Positions 26,950 to 37,386 of a stretch of DNA of 63,990 nt are shown one piece after another. Every line of letters starts with the position of its first letter. Within the stretch, counting starts at the first letter, position 1. The translations under genes and the position numbers were made by a program. Origin of the DNA: Dimargaris cristalligena (lineage: Eukaryota; Kickxellomycota; Dimargaritomycetes; Dimargaritales; Dimargaritaceae); assembly GCA_027576995.1 (NCBI GenBank), contig JANBQC010000088.1:1-63990 (forward strand). The letters are read 5' to 3'. The notes below the pieces were generated by a model. It saw nothing but the letters and a program-made list of their open reading frames with translations, was not told the DNA's origin and did no database searches.

Positions 26950-29900
26950 TCATTGGGCCACGGTCTTTTGGGGTCGGAGTTTGCCGTGGATAGGGGGATG
27001 GGTAAGCGGGCGATCGCTCAGGCTAGGTTCAAAGTGGTTAGGGTTAGACGAAGTGGAAGGAGGAAGAGGAGGATGCAGAGGGTGGTTAGGGGAAGTGGGA
27101 AGACGAGAGCTAGAAGTACAATTTGATGAGGGTGGTGAACAAAGTGGGATGGAGGGGTCCGCGCTGGAAGGTGCCGGGGAAGGGAGAGCGGACACAAAAG
27201 ATGGGCTGGTCGATGTACGGTTGCCCGGGTGCGGAGGTCCGAGGGGTTTAGAAGGAAGACCGACCGAGCTTAGGGCCGGCCTCGGAGTAGTAATCACCGG
27301 TGGGGACTGGGTGGACCGGGCCGAGGCGGCCACTACCTTCAACTCTTTCGAGGGTTTGGTGGGTGTGGACCCAAGGGGGGTAGCAGCAACGGTGGCCTTG
27401 TTAGGAACAATGCCATTCTCGGCCAGACGGGGCAGGGGGGCCGTCGTGGCAGGTGATGTCGCTGGGGATAGGCGCGCTTCCGGGATATTAGGCGAAGCCG
27501 CCCGGAGTTGGGAGGTCGACGGCGATGGTGGCAGCTGCTGATTGCGTCCCAAAGGAGATGAATACGCTTGACTGGGTTGGCGCCGGTGAAGTCCGGTTAT
27601 CCCCGGAGTATTAGGTGCAACGGGCTTAGAACCCAGAAGGGGAGAAGGGTGAGTGCTACGACCTGGGCGGGTTGGGGCACCCGTGGTTGTCATGGCCGAG
27701 GCCACACTCGACTCCCCCCGGGAGCTCGTATTATTATTACTCGGGGGCGACACCGAAAATGTGAACTTAGAGAGGGTTGGTGGGGTCGTACGGTGGGAAC
27801 TAATGTCCAAGTCAGGCGAGGAAGAAGGTTGGCGACTTTTAGCCATTACCGATGGTATAGCTGTTTCGTGGAGAGGCGCTTTGGGTAGATTGGGTGATTC
27901 TGAAGCATGCGACCGTTTCAGGGGAGTGACTCCCACCGCCGACGTGGCTGTAACGGTAGCATGGGTCGTTTGCGCAATAGCGTCCCCAGAAGGTGGGGCC
28001 CGCCACCCAGCAGTGGCCAAGGATGAAGCGGCCGACGATAAGGACGATGTGGACGACGTGGCAGAAGGGATGGTAAAGAGGGAGGTGCGGCGCCGCGACC
28101 GGGGTTTCGCAGGTAAGGACCGGGTCGCTGCGGATGGAGGTTCAATCAGTCCCATCGAGCCCCCGGTCTGGCCAAGCACCGTCAGTGATGATAGGCTAGG
28201 AAGGTAGGCCTGCGAGGCCGAGTGCCGTAATCCACCCAGGGTGGGGGGACTGCTGATGTGACAGAAGTTACGCGAGCTTCGGCCTACCGGCGGCGGGGAA
28301 ATCAGAGGATCCGGTAAGTACGACTCCTCTGACGAAGTCAGATCCATGCTGGTCGCTGCCACGGCCGCCGCCGAAGCTGAAGCAGCCGAAGCCACCTCAA
28401 CGTTATCTTGCAAAGTCGATGGCTTCAGCGGTTTCCCCGAGTCCGGTAGGTTAGATAGCAAGGAGAGGGGTCCGTCGCGGTGCCTCAAATACTTGTCGGC
28501 CACCTTGTCGCCCTGTTCAGCCGCCTGACCGAACCAGTACAGCGCCGAGGCGATGTTCTCGGGATTCACTTTGGTGATATCATCGCCGAACCCTTTTCCG
28601 GTAGCTTCACTGATACCGGTGTTGCTGACGCTCGACGACGCGGTAACCCCGGAGGATGAGCTTTGCTGCGAGAAAATGGACGAGGACAACAAACTGTCAC
28701 GCAGAGACATGTCACGGAGCAATGAATTGTGGTGCCGCGGGTGCGTGCGGTGCGGTCGTCGGATTGACTGCGAGTGCATAGGCGAAGTCGGGTGGTCCAC
28801 CGATGTATACGAGTGGGTGCTTACACTGCGGTGTAGTCCGCAGAGGGTTGGAGCAGGTAGTTGGCCATTGGCCGTGGATGATTCGGCAATGGTGCCATGG
28901 GGGTGCGCCCTCGGTAGCATGGAGCTAGACGACGGGTTACCCAATGGCAAATCGATAGCCGACGAAACGGTCAGTTGGGTCAGACTATGGCTGCCCGCTC
29001 CTGAGTCGGACAACCCGGGCATAACCGACACCGAATTGGACCGGCCGCGTGGGTTGAAAGTTGAGCTTCGCCCGGGCCCTGATGGGGTTGGTTCTCGCTT
29101 AACGGACGGCTGCTGCCCTGGTTCGGGTTCCTCTGCGATCGTAGGGGTAGGGTTTTCAATCGGTGGATTGATTTGGACTGGACCGCCGACCGAACTTTTA
29201 CTCAACTTGCTGCTTCCCTTAGTCTGTGAGCTGGAAGAGAACAGACCAGACCCGCCTAGAATCGGGGAAAAGAAATTTTTGAGAGACGAGGATGACATGA
29301 AGCCACCCGTGCCCGCGTTACCGCGCGCTCCTTTGACGCTTCCCACCATGGGTGTGGTTGAAGTAGTGGTTGCGCGACCCAAGCCTGTTACAGAAGGCCC
29401 CGGTGCCGAAATAGTTTCGCCGGATTGCGAAGTTCGGGTTGCCCCAATGGGGACTATTGGTCCACTCGGATTAACCGGTGACGGCCCCGGTGTCGGGGAC
29501 AGCGGGTCGGAAGACTGACTAGACCCTGTGACAGCCGGCTTGCTCATGGTTGTCACAATGGCTGGAGTGACGGTAGGTGGAGCGGGTAAGTTGGCCGCGA
29601 CGGTCGGCCGGTCTCCGTGAATAGCCGCGGATTGGCCACGTAAAGCCGGGGAAGAGGGGTGATTATGGGAGCTGCTAATCCCGCTGGACATACCCTCCGT
29701 TTGGATACGAGGCGGAGAAGGGCCTGCTACGGGTGCCGAGCTAGGCCCGGATATGTAGGACGAGGTACCCGATCCAGATTGGGGAATAGTCAGTTGCAAA
29801 GGCGGTATAGGTGACGGGTGTCGGGTACCGGAGGAAGACTTTGGTACCTCCCCTTGAATAGTTAACTCACTCACATCAAGTGCCAAATTGGTGACGGATC

Positions 29901-32900
29901 CCTTGGCGTCCGATTTTCCTCGGGTCCCTGCTGTCACTAGCCAGGAGGGTACGGCTGAAAGACGTGGCGAGGACGAAGGTGCAGGCGCAGGTTTGCCAAA
30001 CCACTGGCTAAAGGCATGGCTGTTGGACGCCACCGACGGTAGAGACGGGTGGTCTTCATTGTCCGTAAAATGGTCAGACGCTGACTCGTCGCTATCTTCC
30101 GACGAGCAGTTGGGAACCGAGGCCAGTTTGGCCATGGGCACCGCCGGGAGACTGAGGAATAAGATGCCCAGTTCCCGCTGGGCCTCCGCGTTACCCTCCC
30201 GGGCGGCAATACTGAACAGACGAAGGGCTAAGAATTGGTACTTGGCCTCCTGTTGCTCGGCGGGATCCGTGGCGGGATCTTCAGGTATTAGTGGTGATAG
30301 GGCCGAGGATCCTGCAATTCGATCAGGCGGGGCCAATGGTGGAGGGTGGGTGGTCATAATCGCATTGGCCGGTAGACTATACCTGTGGGAAGTGCGCGCC
30401 CCTGCTGTATTAGAAAGCGTAGAGCGAGCACGGTTTGATTCCCAACTGTCGCAAAACTCACAGGGTCGGGATTGACCACGGCACCGCGAACAAGTCGATA
30501 GCATACGATCACGCACTGGGGCCGGTTCACCCGCGGAGGAAGGCAGGGTAGCACCTCCCTGGAATCCCAGGGCATCCGTAAGACGCAGGAACGAATTGGG
30601 CCGAGTACTGCTTAGAGTGGTGAACGACTGATGCGAACTATCTGAGTCAAAGGAATTTTGGCGCTGGTGCCGAGGTCGCAACGGGAGTTGATCCGGGCTG
30701 AGGCTTTGCGTTGGTCCATCAACCGAAGAGATACTGCGACTGCTGGGTCGGAACAGCTCGGGGGAGGTGACGGAAGAGGGCGGGGGCGACGAGAAACTAC
30801 TGGCCTGGGATGATGTAGAGGGGGCCGGATCAGCGGGGGGAGACCGGCCTAGAGTACGAGGATCGGTACGGGGGGCCATAAGAACATGCAGAGGTGCCGA
30901 CGACGACAAAGAAGGCGCTAACGAGTCCGACCCTAGGACCGAGGACAGGTGACTACTGGAAGCGGTGCTTCCGCGGGTCTGGAAATGGACTCCCACGGGT
31001 TGTGGTACAGGCAACTGCGGGGTGGGGCCTCCAGTCGTACTGCCTGGATTCCGGCTATTACTGGCCAGTTCGAGCATGCGCTGGCCTTGCTTGACTAGTT
31101 CCTGCACACCCTCCTGCTTGAGGGTGGTCATGGCCGTCGTGATATCCCAAAAGACCTTGCCGGCACTGGATAGGTCCAGGACAGAGCTGGGCACCACCAT
31201 GGCTAAAAGTTGAAGATCCCGGAGAAAGCACTTGGGGCGGTGGAGGCGGAACAGCTTCTCGAGGTCGTGGATGATAATGTCAGTACCAGGTGGGTGGGCC
31301 TCGAAGCGCTTGAGTTCACGTGTGACGGGATTGGAGTACGCCGCATCAGACGTAGAGTCAAGGGCCTCCCGGTGCAGGGTATAAGTTAAATATTCCACTA
31401 AAGCGGATTCAAGACCCACCAAACTATTCAGTTTCTGTAGGGGGGCCGGATGCAGGTGGAATTGCTGACGGAAAGCATCAAACGCGGCCTGAAGGGTGGC
31501 CGAGTTGGCCAATGGATCGTCCGAGGCCGCACACGCTGGATTGTCATCAGCAACAGAGGCGAATCCCACGCTACTCTGGCGGTTAAGGTCAGACCCCAGT
31601 TCATCCAGAGTTAGGGGGAGGCCGGTCCTGTCCGTTGAGGATGGTGAGAAAGAGTCAACCGGTAGGCGTGAGTTATAGGAATTGGGCTCGGTTTCGGTTT
31701 CGCCCAAATCCGCTGGGCGTTGCAGATACTCCCGTAGCCAGGAATCCGTCGCACTAAAGCGGAACAAGACTAGAAATTCGCTTAGCATGAGTGAGAGTAG
31801 CTTAAGGCCCAAATGATCTGTCCAATCCCCGCGAACCAGGGTGTACCGCTGGACTCCGCCAAAGCTATAGTAAAATGGCATAGGGGACATCATCTGACTC
31901 GTGGTTGAGGAGAAGAGTGGCGGGCCACCAAGCAGGCCAGGGGGCTCCGCGGATGGCGCGGTATCCCAAGCTACTGGTGCAGGGGAAGGGCGCGGATCTC
32001 GATGGGCATTCCAGCCGATATTCCACCACCAATTAGTCGAGGGGTGGTGGTTGGAAGTCACGGGGATATCCCGACTCGACAGATGTGCACTCTTGGAAGT
32101 CGTGGAGCCGACGGGAAGGGCAAAATATCCGTTACTTCCACCGCCTAGGTTGGTAGTGGACCTTGATCCAGGATCAGCGGGTCGCCCGACCTCGGCATCC
32201 CGACTTTCGCTAGAATTAAAATAGGCGGCTAGGCCGGGATAAAGGGCGGGCGAGGCAGGTACCGACATGGGGGGAGGGGTGGTCAAGTACCATTCGGGTA
32301 ACTGGGCCAAGTTTAAGGTGGGTCGGATAGTTTCGGGCAATAGTGATCCCGCCGGCTTTTTGCCCGGCCGTATGGTAGTTGGTGGGACTGGATGTCCCCC
32401 TGCCGAGTTAGTCAGGGTAGGCGAGAACCGTCGCAGGGAAGAAGCACTGGCGGCTACTTGGGGGGAAAAGTACAGGCCCAGACGCGGCCCGCCGTCATTG
32501 GCCGGGTCAACCCGAGGCGGTGGCCGAAATGCCGCTGGAGGTTGGAGGGAGTGTCGTATGATATCTGGAGGATGGACCATAGACGGATCGCGAGCGACCG
32601 AGTCCAGTCCACTGACAGTGTAACGTTCCTTCGTACTCCCTGCATCTGGACCCAAGTGGACACCAGGGTGCCGTGCTCCTGACGGATAATGTTGGGGGGC
32701 ACGAGCACTCGGGCCAGCGGTGTCCCGGCCGGCGGTTGGTACACTGTGATCGTGAATGGGGTCTACTAGAGCGCCGTCACTAACCCAGACTGGCCACTGA
32801 CCCAGAGCCCGTTCCTTGACTCGAAGCAGCTCCATGACCATACGATGTAGTCGGTCCTCGCCGGTTAGTAAATTAACCACGCTATTGGCCTTGAGGTACT

Positions 32901-35574
32901 CCTTAACCTCGCGACACTCTTGGGCATTTAAGGAGGCGGATTGGGACCACTTCCGGACCCGGACCTGGGCCTCTTTGAACCAGGTTGCCACCCGAATTTG
33001 CATGTAGAACCCGCGCGTATTGAGGGCCAGCAGCTGGGCTTGTCGGAATGCCAGGTGGGTCCGCAGACGGGTTTCCAGGGCAGCACTGTACTCGCGCCAA
33101 ATTTCACGACGTTCCCGTTGCTCGGCCAGTCTATTATGGAGTTGCTGGTAATAGGCCTGTAATATTATCAAAAGGGGTTCAAAATCAGGGGCAAGGGCAT
33201 TGGCCAAGGGCATGTGGTAGGAAAGATAGGCCCCCATCCGTTCGAAGGCCAAGACGGTGGGATAATCCCGGCTGAATCGAGCCGCCCGAAGCATTGATTG
33301 TAAGTCCTGCAGTGGACTGCATTCGCCGGCGGGTCGAACATCGTATTGCCGGATCCGTTGAAGTAGGGTATCATTGAGAACCTGGGTCCCGAAAGCTAGG
33401 GCTGACACCGTTTGGCCGTCTAATGGGGGTACTGCAGTATCGGTCGAAGATGGAGGCAAAGAAGGCAGCCACGGACCTGAGACTGAGGCCAATTGCTGTT
33501 TAACAAAGGCGTCTAAGTCGGTCGATGTGTCCATAACCATCTCAATATTACCGGCGGTTAGCGCCGCGTCCACCAATTCAACCCCGTAGTCGGTTTCGTT
33601 GGCGAACAGTAAGGTATGGGCCTGTTCGGATAGATCCTTAATCTCCTCTATGGCTTTTTTCATGGATCCGATTAGCATCCCAAATAGTTGGGACTGGTAA
33701 ACTTTCATTTCCCGGGCCAATGACGAGCGACCGCTTCGGTTAATGCAAGGCGGTGGTCCTGACCGGGGGGAACCGGCGGCACGCGCAGGCGAACCCGGCA
33801 CAGGGACGGGATTCGGGGTTGAGCCAGGCGCGGCCTCGCTTGTTGGTGGGGTCGGCATGACAGACGCGCCAGCGGGGGTCCCCCGGGCCGGCGCTGACGT
33901 GTCAGATGCCACAGATGGTATCGATGATTGGTTCGTAGTGGTGGGCATTACCAAGGGAATCCACCACAACTGTAAAAAGGCATAAAGCTCAGTCAGATCC
34001 GCCACGGTTAAGCACAGCGTAGGGCCTACCACAGAGCGGAACCCGTGGGCCGGGGGGAATACGGACTCGGGGTGATTGCGGGTCACAGAGGTTGGCAACG
34101 TGGAGGGAGTGTCCGATGGGGGTTCAGAGCCGTATTGAAAGAGGGCTACTATCCGAAGGAGCAGGGACTGGACGCGGGAATCCATGGGCACAGCAGTCCT
34201 TCCCCGGGCACTAGAGGGCACAATAACGGACTGGGCGTGCCGGTAGAGCCGCTGGTGCACCCCTAATAATATGAGCTCGCGCTGCTGGTCGGTGACGTAA
34301 TAATCTTCCAGGAGACCCATGGACTCGGGCGAAGTAATGGCACGCTGCAGGTATCGATGAAAAAAGAAGCGAAGGATGATAATGAGGGAAGCATAGAGGT
34401 GATTATCCGGAGCCAGGTTGCTGAAGATTCGTTGGGAGAGGGCAGTGAGGGCTGGGGGAATCACTTTGGGAAGCACAGACAATATATCAACACAGGCGTC
34501 ATCGTAAAAGAGTTCCAGCTCAATGGGTTTCGTATTGACGTTTGGGGGACGCAGCGGAGGTGGATGACCAGCGTTGTGCGAAGAACCCGAGGGCAGAGCA
34601 CCCTGGGACAGGTGATGATGGACGGGCAGAGAAGCTCCTAGAGCGGCCCACCGACCGGCGGGGTGGTTGGGGTCGGAGGCCCCCGTGGCGGGGGTAGTAT
34701 GCAGCTGGTATTCGCGTACCCAGCGCGGTAATTTAGCCCCGCGGTGGAGAATCCGTAGAAGCTGAGTTTCCAGGAGCCCTTTCGCGTCAGGGCACTGGTA
34801 CTCGGGAGGGTGAACCCAGCGCTCTAGGACTTTGAGCATAAAGCGCTCCCCCTTCCGGTCCTGGAGCAGGCGTACGAAAACGGGGCACCATAGGGAGAGG
34901 CGGAGTTTGTCCTCCAGCGGGTATTCGGGAGAGCCAAAGAGCGAGTACAGAAGAGTATGGATCAAACTGCCGTGCAGGGGGCCGGGGCGAGCCTGCGTGA
35001 GCCCGTCCAGCTCGTGACCGGGCATGTCCGCCAGGGCTGAGCTAAGAAGGTCAACGTGTTTCCGGAGGATGGAAACCAAATAGACTATCACCTTGGCGCT
35101 GCGGGGGCTGATATGGTGAAGGAAGTTGGTCTCCGTCGATTCGGGGCCGGCGTCGCCCGATGGGGGTAGGGAGAGTAGGGGGCCATCGAGCAGCTGATTC
35201 TCCAGCAGACCCAGCTGCTGGTGGAGTCGAGCGAAGGGGACGAGCTGGCGGGTCTGTAGAAAGTAGTGCAGTTTATCCAGCACAATCGAGATCTGACCGG
35301 ACTTTCGAGCGGCAACGAAAAGTATGTAGAGCCGATGGGCGAGGGCGGTGGTTTTCTCCTCCTCGTGTTTGAGCTGGAAGAGGTAGTGGCGGACGGAGCG
35401 CAGCAAGTGGGGCCAACGGGTTGAGGCCCCAGAGCCACTCGCGGGCGGCGGCGATGGACTGGCCGACGACGATTCGGGTGACGGTGGAGTCATGGTAGAC
35501 TGGCGGCGAGCAGGCCCCGTCGGAGGTTCGACACTATGTGAGGCTGGAGTTGACGCGGGGGTGGGTTTGCGCAT
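26950..35574 (-). CDS. Giant RasGAP-like and Sel1-like repeat protein
   Basis: An uninterrupted ORF of 2,874 residues from an ATG. Residues ~50-450 are helical and resemble the RasGAP-like N-terminal domain of GAPVD1/Gapex-5: LIHTLLYSLFGSPEYPLEDK (about 205) and IIILRFFFHRYLQRAITSPE (about 400), the latter like the RasGAP FLRFxxPAIxSPE block followed by GLLEDYYV. A second helical region runs to about 920 (NETDYGVELVDAALTAGNIE, then EQRERREIWREYSAALETRL). After Pro/Ser-rich linkers, residues ~1220-1560 hold another folded segment. Sel1-like helices appear at about 1765-1790 (ALRLFSIAAREGNAEAQREL) and about 2325-2350 (ASALYWFGQAAEQGDKVADKYL), split by ~540 low-complexity residues. The last 500 residues are Ser/Pro/Thr-rich. 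No VPS9 domain or classic Arg-finger motif is visible, so GAP activity is doubtful. Probably a scaffold; no ortholog named with confidence. Confidence 0.8.
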   Translation of the reverse strand: MRKPTPASTPASHSVEPPTGPARRQSTMTPPSPESSSASPSPPPASGSGASTRWPHLLRSVRHYLFQLKHEEEKTTALAHRLYILFVAARKSGQISIVLDKLHYFLQTRQLVPFARLHQQLGLLENQLLDGPLLSLPPSGDAGPESTETNFLHHISPRSAKVIVYLVSILRKHVDLLSSALADMPGHELDGLTQARPGPLHGSLIHTLLYSLFGSPEYPLEDKLRLSLWCPVFVRLLQDRKGERFMLKVLERWVHPPEYQCPDAKGLLETQLLRILHRGAKLPRWVREYQLHTTPATGASDPNHPAGRWAALGASLPVHHHLSQGALPSGSSHNAGHPPPLRPPNVNTKPIELELFYDDACVDILSVLPKVIPPALTALSQRIFSNLAPDNHLYASLIIILRFFFHRYLQRAITSPESMGLLEDYYVTDQQRELILLGVHQRLYRHAQSVIVPSSARGRTAVPMDSRVQSLLLRIVALFQYGSEPPSDTPSTLPTSVTRNHPESVFPPAHGFRSVVGPTLCLTVADLTELYAFLQLWWIPLVMPTTTNQSSIPSVASDTSAPARGTPAGASVMPTPPTSEAAPGSTPNPVPVPGSPARAAGSPRSGPPPCINRSGRSSLAREMKVYQSQLFGMLIGSMKKAIEEIKDLSEQAHTLLFANETDYGVELVDAALTAGNIEMVMDTSTDLDAFVKQQLASVSGPWLPSLPPSSTDTAVPPLDGQTVSALAFGTQVLNDTLLQRIRQYDVRPAGECSPLQDLQSMLRAARFSRDYPTVLAFERMGAYLSYHMPLANALAPDFEPLLIILQAYYQQLHNRLAEQRERREIWREYSAALETRLRTHLAFRQAQLLALNTRGFYMQIRVATWFKEAQVRVRKWSQSASLNAQECREVKEYLKANSVVNLLTGEDRLHRMVMELLRVKERALGQWPVWVSDGALVDPIHDHSVPTAGRDTAGPSARAPQHYPSGARHPGVHLGPDAGSTKERYTVSGLDSVARDPSMVHPPDIIRHSLQPPAAFRPPPRVDPANDGGPRLGLYFSPQVAASASSLRRFSPTLTNSAGGHPVPPTTIRPGKKPAGSLLPETIRPTLNLAQLPEWYLTTPPPMSVPASPALYPGLAAYFNSSESRDAEVGRPADPGSRSTTNLGGGSNGYFALPVGSTTSKSAHLSSRDIPVTSNHHPSTNWWWNIGWNAHRDPRPSPAPVAWDTAPSAEPPGLLGGPPLFSSTTSQMMSPMPFYYSFGGVQRYTLVRGDWTDHLGLKLLSLMLSEFLVLFRFSATDSWLREYLQRPADLGETETEPNSYNSRLPVDSFSPSSTDRTGLPLTLDELGSDLNRQSSVGFASVADDNPACAASDDPLANSATLQAAFDAFRQQFHLHPAPLQKLNSLVGLESALVEYLTYTLHREALDSTSDAAYSNPVTRELKRFEAHPPGTDIIIHDLEKLFRLHRPKCFLRDLQLLAMVVPSSVLDLSSAGKVFWDITTAMTTLKQEGVQELVKQGQRMLELASNSRNPGSTTGGPTPQLPVPQPVGVHFQTRGSTASSSHLSSVLGSDSLAPSLSSSAPLHVLMAPRTDPRTLGRSPPADPAPSTSSQASSFSSPPPSSVTSPELFRPSSRSISSVDGPTQSLSPDQLPLRPRHQRQNSFDSDSSHQSFTTLSSTRPNSFLRLTDALGFQGGATLPSSAGEPAPVRDRMLSTCSRCRGQSRPCEFCDSWESNRARSTLSNTAGARTSHRYSLPANAIMTTHPPPLAPPDRIAGSSALSPLIPEDPATDPAEQQEAKYQFLALRLFSIAAREGNAEAQRELGILFLSLPAVPMAKLASVPNCSSEDSDESASDHFTDNEDHPSLPSVASNSHAFSQWFGKPAPAPSSSPRLSAVPSWLVTAGTRGKSDAKGSVTNLALDVSELTIQGEVPKSSSGTRHPSPIPPLQLTIPQSGSGTSSYISGPSSAPVAGPSPPRIQTEGMSSGISSSHNHPSSPALRGQSAAIHGDRPTVAANLPAPPTVTPAIVTTMSKPAVTGSSQSSDPLSPTPGPSPVNPSGPIVPIGATRTSQSGETISAPGPSVTGLGRATTTSTTPMVGSVKGARGNAGTGGFMSSSSLKNFFSPILGGSGLFSSSSQTKGSSKLSKSSVGGPVQINPPIENPTPTIAEEPEPGQQPSVKREPTPSGPGRSSTFNPRGRSNSVSVMPGLSDSGAGSHSLTQLTVSSAIDLPLGNPSSSSMLPRAHPHGTIAESSTANGQLPAPTLCGLHRSVSTHSYTSVDHPTSPMHSQSIRRPHRTHPRHHNSLLRDMSLRDSLLSSSIFSQQSSSSGVTASSSVSNTGISEATGKGFGDDITKVNPENIASALYWFGQAAEQGDKVADKYLRHRDGPLSLLSNLPDSGKPLKPSTLQDNVEVASAASASAAAVAATSMDLTSSEESYLPDPLISPPPVGRSSRNFCHISSPPTLGGLRHSASQAYLPSLSSLTVLGQTGGSMGLIEPPSAATRSLPAKPRSRRRTSLFTIPSATSSTSSLSSAASSLATAGWRAPPSGDAIAQTTHATVTATSAVGVTPLKRSHASESPNLPKAPLHETAIPSVMAKSRQPSSSPDLDISSHRTTPPTLSKFTFSVSPPSNNNTSSRGESSVASAMTTTGAPTRPGRSTHPSPLLGSKPVAPNTPGITGLHRRQPSQAYSSPLGRNQQLPPSPSTSQLRAASPNIPEARLSPATSPATTAPLPRLAENGIVPNKATVAATPLGSTPTKPSKELKVVAASARSTQSPPVITTPRPALSSVGLPSKPLGPPHPGNRTSTSPSFVSALPSPAPSSADPSIPLCSPPSSNCTSSSRLPTSPNHPLHPPLPPSTSSNPNHFEPSLSDRPLTHPPIHGKLRPQKTVAQ

Positions 35575-37386
35575 GGACCACGTGGGGAATGAAAAAAGGA
35601 GGAGGAGGTCGGGTACCGGCGGTAATCCAGTGGCACCACTTGACAGCAGACAGGCAATTGCGCAACGGGGGCTTTCGATATTTCCTCTACTCGCACTGTA
35701 GGTATATATAAATATGAGGTTGTATATAAATATTAGATATATAAAAAGGAATGCGAAGTGTATATATGGTGAAACTTGAACACGCGCGCGTGAGTGGGCT
35801 GGTGGGAAGAGCGTCTATAAGTGGTCGGTATATAATAGTGGCGGGCGAAAACAAAACGAAAAAACACTTGGAATAGCGCACTTGGTCGTATTATAATGGG
35901 TATGAAGCTGGGAATCCCAGTTGAGAAGGGCCCCAAGTGGAAAATAAACTACAGAAAGAGGGCTGACAAGAAAAACAGAGCCAAAGTCCAGCCCACCTAG
36001 TGAGCGGGACGACTCTACCGCGTGCTACCAAACCGAGTGGTAGGAAAGCAGGAGAAGGACGACTAGAACGGACAAGGCCCAGAAAAAAAGGCAAGTAAGC
36101 GGCTGGCCTTCGCTGACGTGTGGTGAAAAAAGAAGGGGGTAGTAGTAGTAGTAGTAGTAGTAGTACAATAAGGGGAAAGGAGATGGGGTGGTGAGTTTAA
36201 GGAGGACCAGATGCGGAACAGGGGAGGCGGATGCCTAATGCGGCCATGGGGGCAGGTCCGACGGCGGGTAAGAGGGCACGAATAAAGGGGAGAGGGCAAT
36301 GACGGTAAAGAAATAGGCAGGCTAGTCGAAAGTAGGGCGATGGAATCGAAAGAGTGAGTGGGACTGCATAGGCGATGCTTTGCTGAAGGAATTGAGGTAT
36401 CTATAGCACAGTCAAAGTGGTTGAATAAAAGAAGAGGAATGTAAAGTAGTAGCAGGCTAAAGAAGTAGTGGACTTGGGCTAATTTTCTATAAAAAAAGCC
36501 AGCATATAAAGGATGTATGCTCAAAGATACAAGTACCAGCTGAAATATGTGACTGGAAGCACTCGAAACGGAATGGGCCGGGGGATCCGGTGCAGGTGGA
36601 CTTGGGCAACGCATACATAGAGCGTGAGAGCCTTGCGTGAGCTTGATATCTGTGCCCGCCGTTGCGGGGATTTCCTCCATCAACGAAGCGACTCTCGGAC
36701 GGGTCCGTCTTGTTATCGCGGGGACCGGCGTACTGGATATTCATCAATGGAATAGGAATTTGGCCGTCACATGGTCGTCATTTTCCTTGATTTCCTTATA
36801 TGTACTATATAGACTACGGAAGGGGGCCAACCAACCACTCACTGGCTGCACTTGGCATTTTAGCGTTGGAATGACGACGAAGAGCCTATCTGCCGTCCAT
36901 TCATCGGCTCCTCCACGATACCGTGCAGCGCTCTATTGGCAGCAGTCGCTGCTATTGAACCAGCGCCTCAGTCCATTTCTGGGTAGTAGGCCGCGCAAGC
37001 AACCCAGGGTGGCTAGAGAGAACAACAGCCAAGAAACGTACCCCCCTCCCTTATTTTCTACCCCTATAACACCACCATCCACACACCACACACCCTTGGG
37101 CGTTATATTATTCTCACAGACCCTACAACTATCTTCCTACACAACAGGGCTGGCTGGCTGGGGGAGAAGGATGTGATGTTTCGACGCCCAGCCAACAGCC
37201 CATACCAACTTTATACTATATGTCCTATTGTTTGTCTCTCCCCCCTCCTCCTTTTTCCAACACAGATAGTTGGCCCATCTCTCCCCCTTCTACTTTATAT
37301 AACCCGCCCACCCCGACTTTCCGTTTTGTACCTTACTTTCATTACTATTATTTTCGCATTCCCCCCTTTCCCCAATACCCACTGCG
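35575..37386. other. Divergent intergenic region with an AGT microsatellite
   Basis: Separates the divergent giant gene and the LAM-type gene. It contains an (AGT)n tract at 36140-36164 and long pyrimidine-rich tracts upstream of 37387. ORFs here overlap on both strands and have repetitive composition; none is recognised. Confidence 0.5.

Noticed and set aside
28553..29518. 321-codon plus-strand ORF inside the giant gene
   Set aside because: Antisense shadow of the Ser/Pro-rich part of the RasGAP/Sel1 protein; no domain, low-complexity mirror composition.
36063..36683. 206-codon minus-strand ORF rich in Pro, Ser, Thr and His
   Set aside because: Composed largely of pyrimidine-rich promoter sequence and the AGT microsatellite; no conserved segment.
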